Source: Alcaligenaceae bacterium
GTDB taxonomy: Bacteria; Pseudomonadota; Gammaproteobacteria; Burkholderiales; Burkholderiaceae_B
Length of the DNA stretch: 35,183 nucleotides
Direction: 5' to 3'
NCBI GenBank assembly: GCA_029265795.1
Contig: JAJUGV010000022.1
Location: 1-35,183, forward strand
Position numbers and translations under genes: made by a program. A model generated the notes under the pieces. That model had not been told where the DNA came from and did no database searches. It saw nothing but the letters and a program-made list of their open reading frames with translations. Shown one piece after another: positions 34,304-35,183 of this stretch. Position 1 is the first letter of the stretch. Each line of letters opens with the position of its first letter.

Positions 34304-35183
34304 ATGTCTCGCAGCACTTATTTGATTCGCCGGACTTTCCAGGCGGTGATAGCGCTGTTCGTTATAGCCACGTTGCTGTTCTTTCTATTTAGGCTGGGGT
34401 TGCCGGACCCCACGACCGCGCTGGTTGCGGAAGGCCTGAATGCCGAGCAGCGTGAGCTTGTGCGTCAGCAGTTCGGCCTAGATCAGCCCCTCTGGAAGCA
34501 GTACCTGATATTCCTGGGCAACACCGTGCAGGGCGATTTCGGCATTTCGTTCCACTACCGCGCTCCCGTCAACGACATTTTGTGGGAGCGGCTGGGCAAC
34601 ACCATGGTGTTGATGCTGGCGGCCATTGCCATCGCCTACGTACTGGGCGTGCCGTTAGGGGCTTGGCTGTCGTGGCGACGCGGGACCAGAACGGACACCA
34701 GCGGCATTATCTTTGGGCTGATGTTCCGTTCGGCGCCCATGTTCTGGACCGGCATGATGGCCATCCTGATCTTTGGTGTCTATTGGGAAGTGCTGCCCAC
34801 CTCCGGCATGCGTACCTTGCCGTACGAGGCCACCGGCTTTTTCGACAAGATATTCACACTCGATTTTCTGCGCCATCTCATTCTGCCTGCACTCGTGGTG
34901 GGGCTGTATTACCTCGGCTCCCCGCTACTGATCATGCGTAACACGATGCTTGAGCTCTACGGCGAGGATTTCATCGAGATGGCCCGCGCGAAGGGCCTGT
35001 CCGAACGTCGCATCTTGTTCAATCATGCCGCTCGCAATGCATTGCTTCCTGTCGTGACACAGCTGGCGGTCACCATTGGGCTGGCAGCTGGCGGGCAAGT
35101 CGTGGTCGAAGTCGTTTTCTCATGGCCGGGGTTGGGACGCGAAATTCTGCAGGCAGTGCGTACATCAGATTTTCCCTTGGCGC
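34304..35183 (+). CDS. ABC transporter permease, DppB/OppB type (partial)
   Basis: This is an inner-membrane permease of the peptide/nickel importer family, cut by the window end after 293 codons with the frame open. The N-terminus MSRSTYLIRRTFQAVIALFVIATLLFF (quoted in parts: YLIRRTFQAVIAL) is typical. The region continues through GLDQPLWKQYLIFLGN, GDFGISFHY and membrane segments near 9-29, 100-125, 135-160 and 190-215. The cytoplasmic coupling (EAA) loop MARAKGLSERRILFNHAARNALLP lies near 226-249. AGGAG lies about 11 nt before the ATG at 34304. Together with the binding protein upstream it should form an importer whose second permease and ATPases lie outside the window. Confidence 0.93.
   Translation, partial: MSRSTYLIRRTFQAVIALFVIATLLFFLFRLGLPDPTTALVAEGLNAEQRELVRQQFGLDQPLWKQYLIFLGNTVQGDFGISFHYRAPVNDILWERLGNTMVLMLAAIAIAYVLGVPLGAWLSWRRGTRTDTSGIIFGLMFRSAPMFWTGMMAILIFGVYWEVLPTSGMRTLPYEATGFFDKIFTLDFLRHLILPALVVGLYYLGSPLLIMRNTMLELYGEDFIEMARAKGLSERRILFNHAARNALLPVVTQLAVTIGLAAGGQVVVEVVFSWPGLGREILQAVRTSDFPLA

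Overview
The window is a gene-dense chromosomal segment with high but not extreme G+C. It most likely comes from a betaproteobacterium of the order Burkholderiales, and an Alcaligenaceae/Bordetella-like lineage fits best. I infer this from the ilvI-ilvH-ilvC-psd-pssA gene order, the style of the protein sequences, an rpsO-pnp pair and a local type II secretion cluster. I had no database search, so the taxon is an inference.

Layout. (1) 1-10200, minus strand: a tightly coupled general secretion (type II) operon read in the order gspG-H-I-J-K-L-M-N-D-E-F, with most neighbours overlapping by 4 nt (ATGA). (2) 10358-11262, plus strand and divergent from it: a short gspC without a PDZ domain and a minimal prepilin peptidase without the N-terminal methylase region. 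Together these encode nearly a full secretion machine. (3) 11329-12882: a 3-hydroxybutyrate dehydrogenase gene and yaaA, tail to tail with a FUSC-family membrane protein gene (12874-15162). (4) 15163-15627: a 465-nt gap that holds a REPIN-like double palindrome and an attenuator-like intrinsic terminator ahead of ilvI. (5) 15628-20523: branched-chain amino acid genes ilvI-ilvH-ilvC, a strong terminator, then psd and pssA for phosphatidylethanolamine synthesis. (6) 20534-24821: a BamE-like lipoprotein gene, rpsO, pnp, tRNA-Leu(UAA), a small lipoprotein gene and an hslR-like S4-domain gene. (7) 24808-32370, minus strand: a complete tetrathionate reductase locus in the order ttrS-ttrR-ttrB-ttrC-ttrA. 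This is a two-component sensor and regulator followed by the iron-sulfur, membrane and molybdenum subunits of an anaerobic respiratory reductase. (8) 32572-35183, plus strand: the start of a peptide/nickel-type ABC importer, with a substrate-binding protein and a permease cut by the window end.

The most unusual item is the substrate-binding protein at 32572-34182. Its family-5 solute-binding fold appears circularly permuted: after the signal peptide comes the segment that is normally C-terminal, and the segment that is normally N-terminal, with the FHDGEPLTADDV signature, follows at residue 273. Other points worth a look are a Lys-Arg rather than Arg-Arg Tat signal on TtrB, a dyad placed about 52 bp upstream of a predicted ttrB promoter, the REPIN abutting the FUSC start codon, the ilvI leader terminator, and the pared-down GspC and peptidase.
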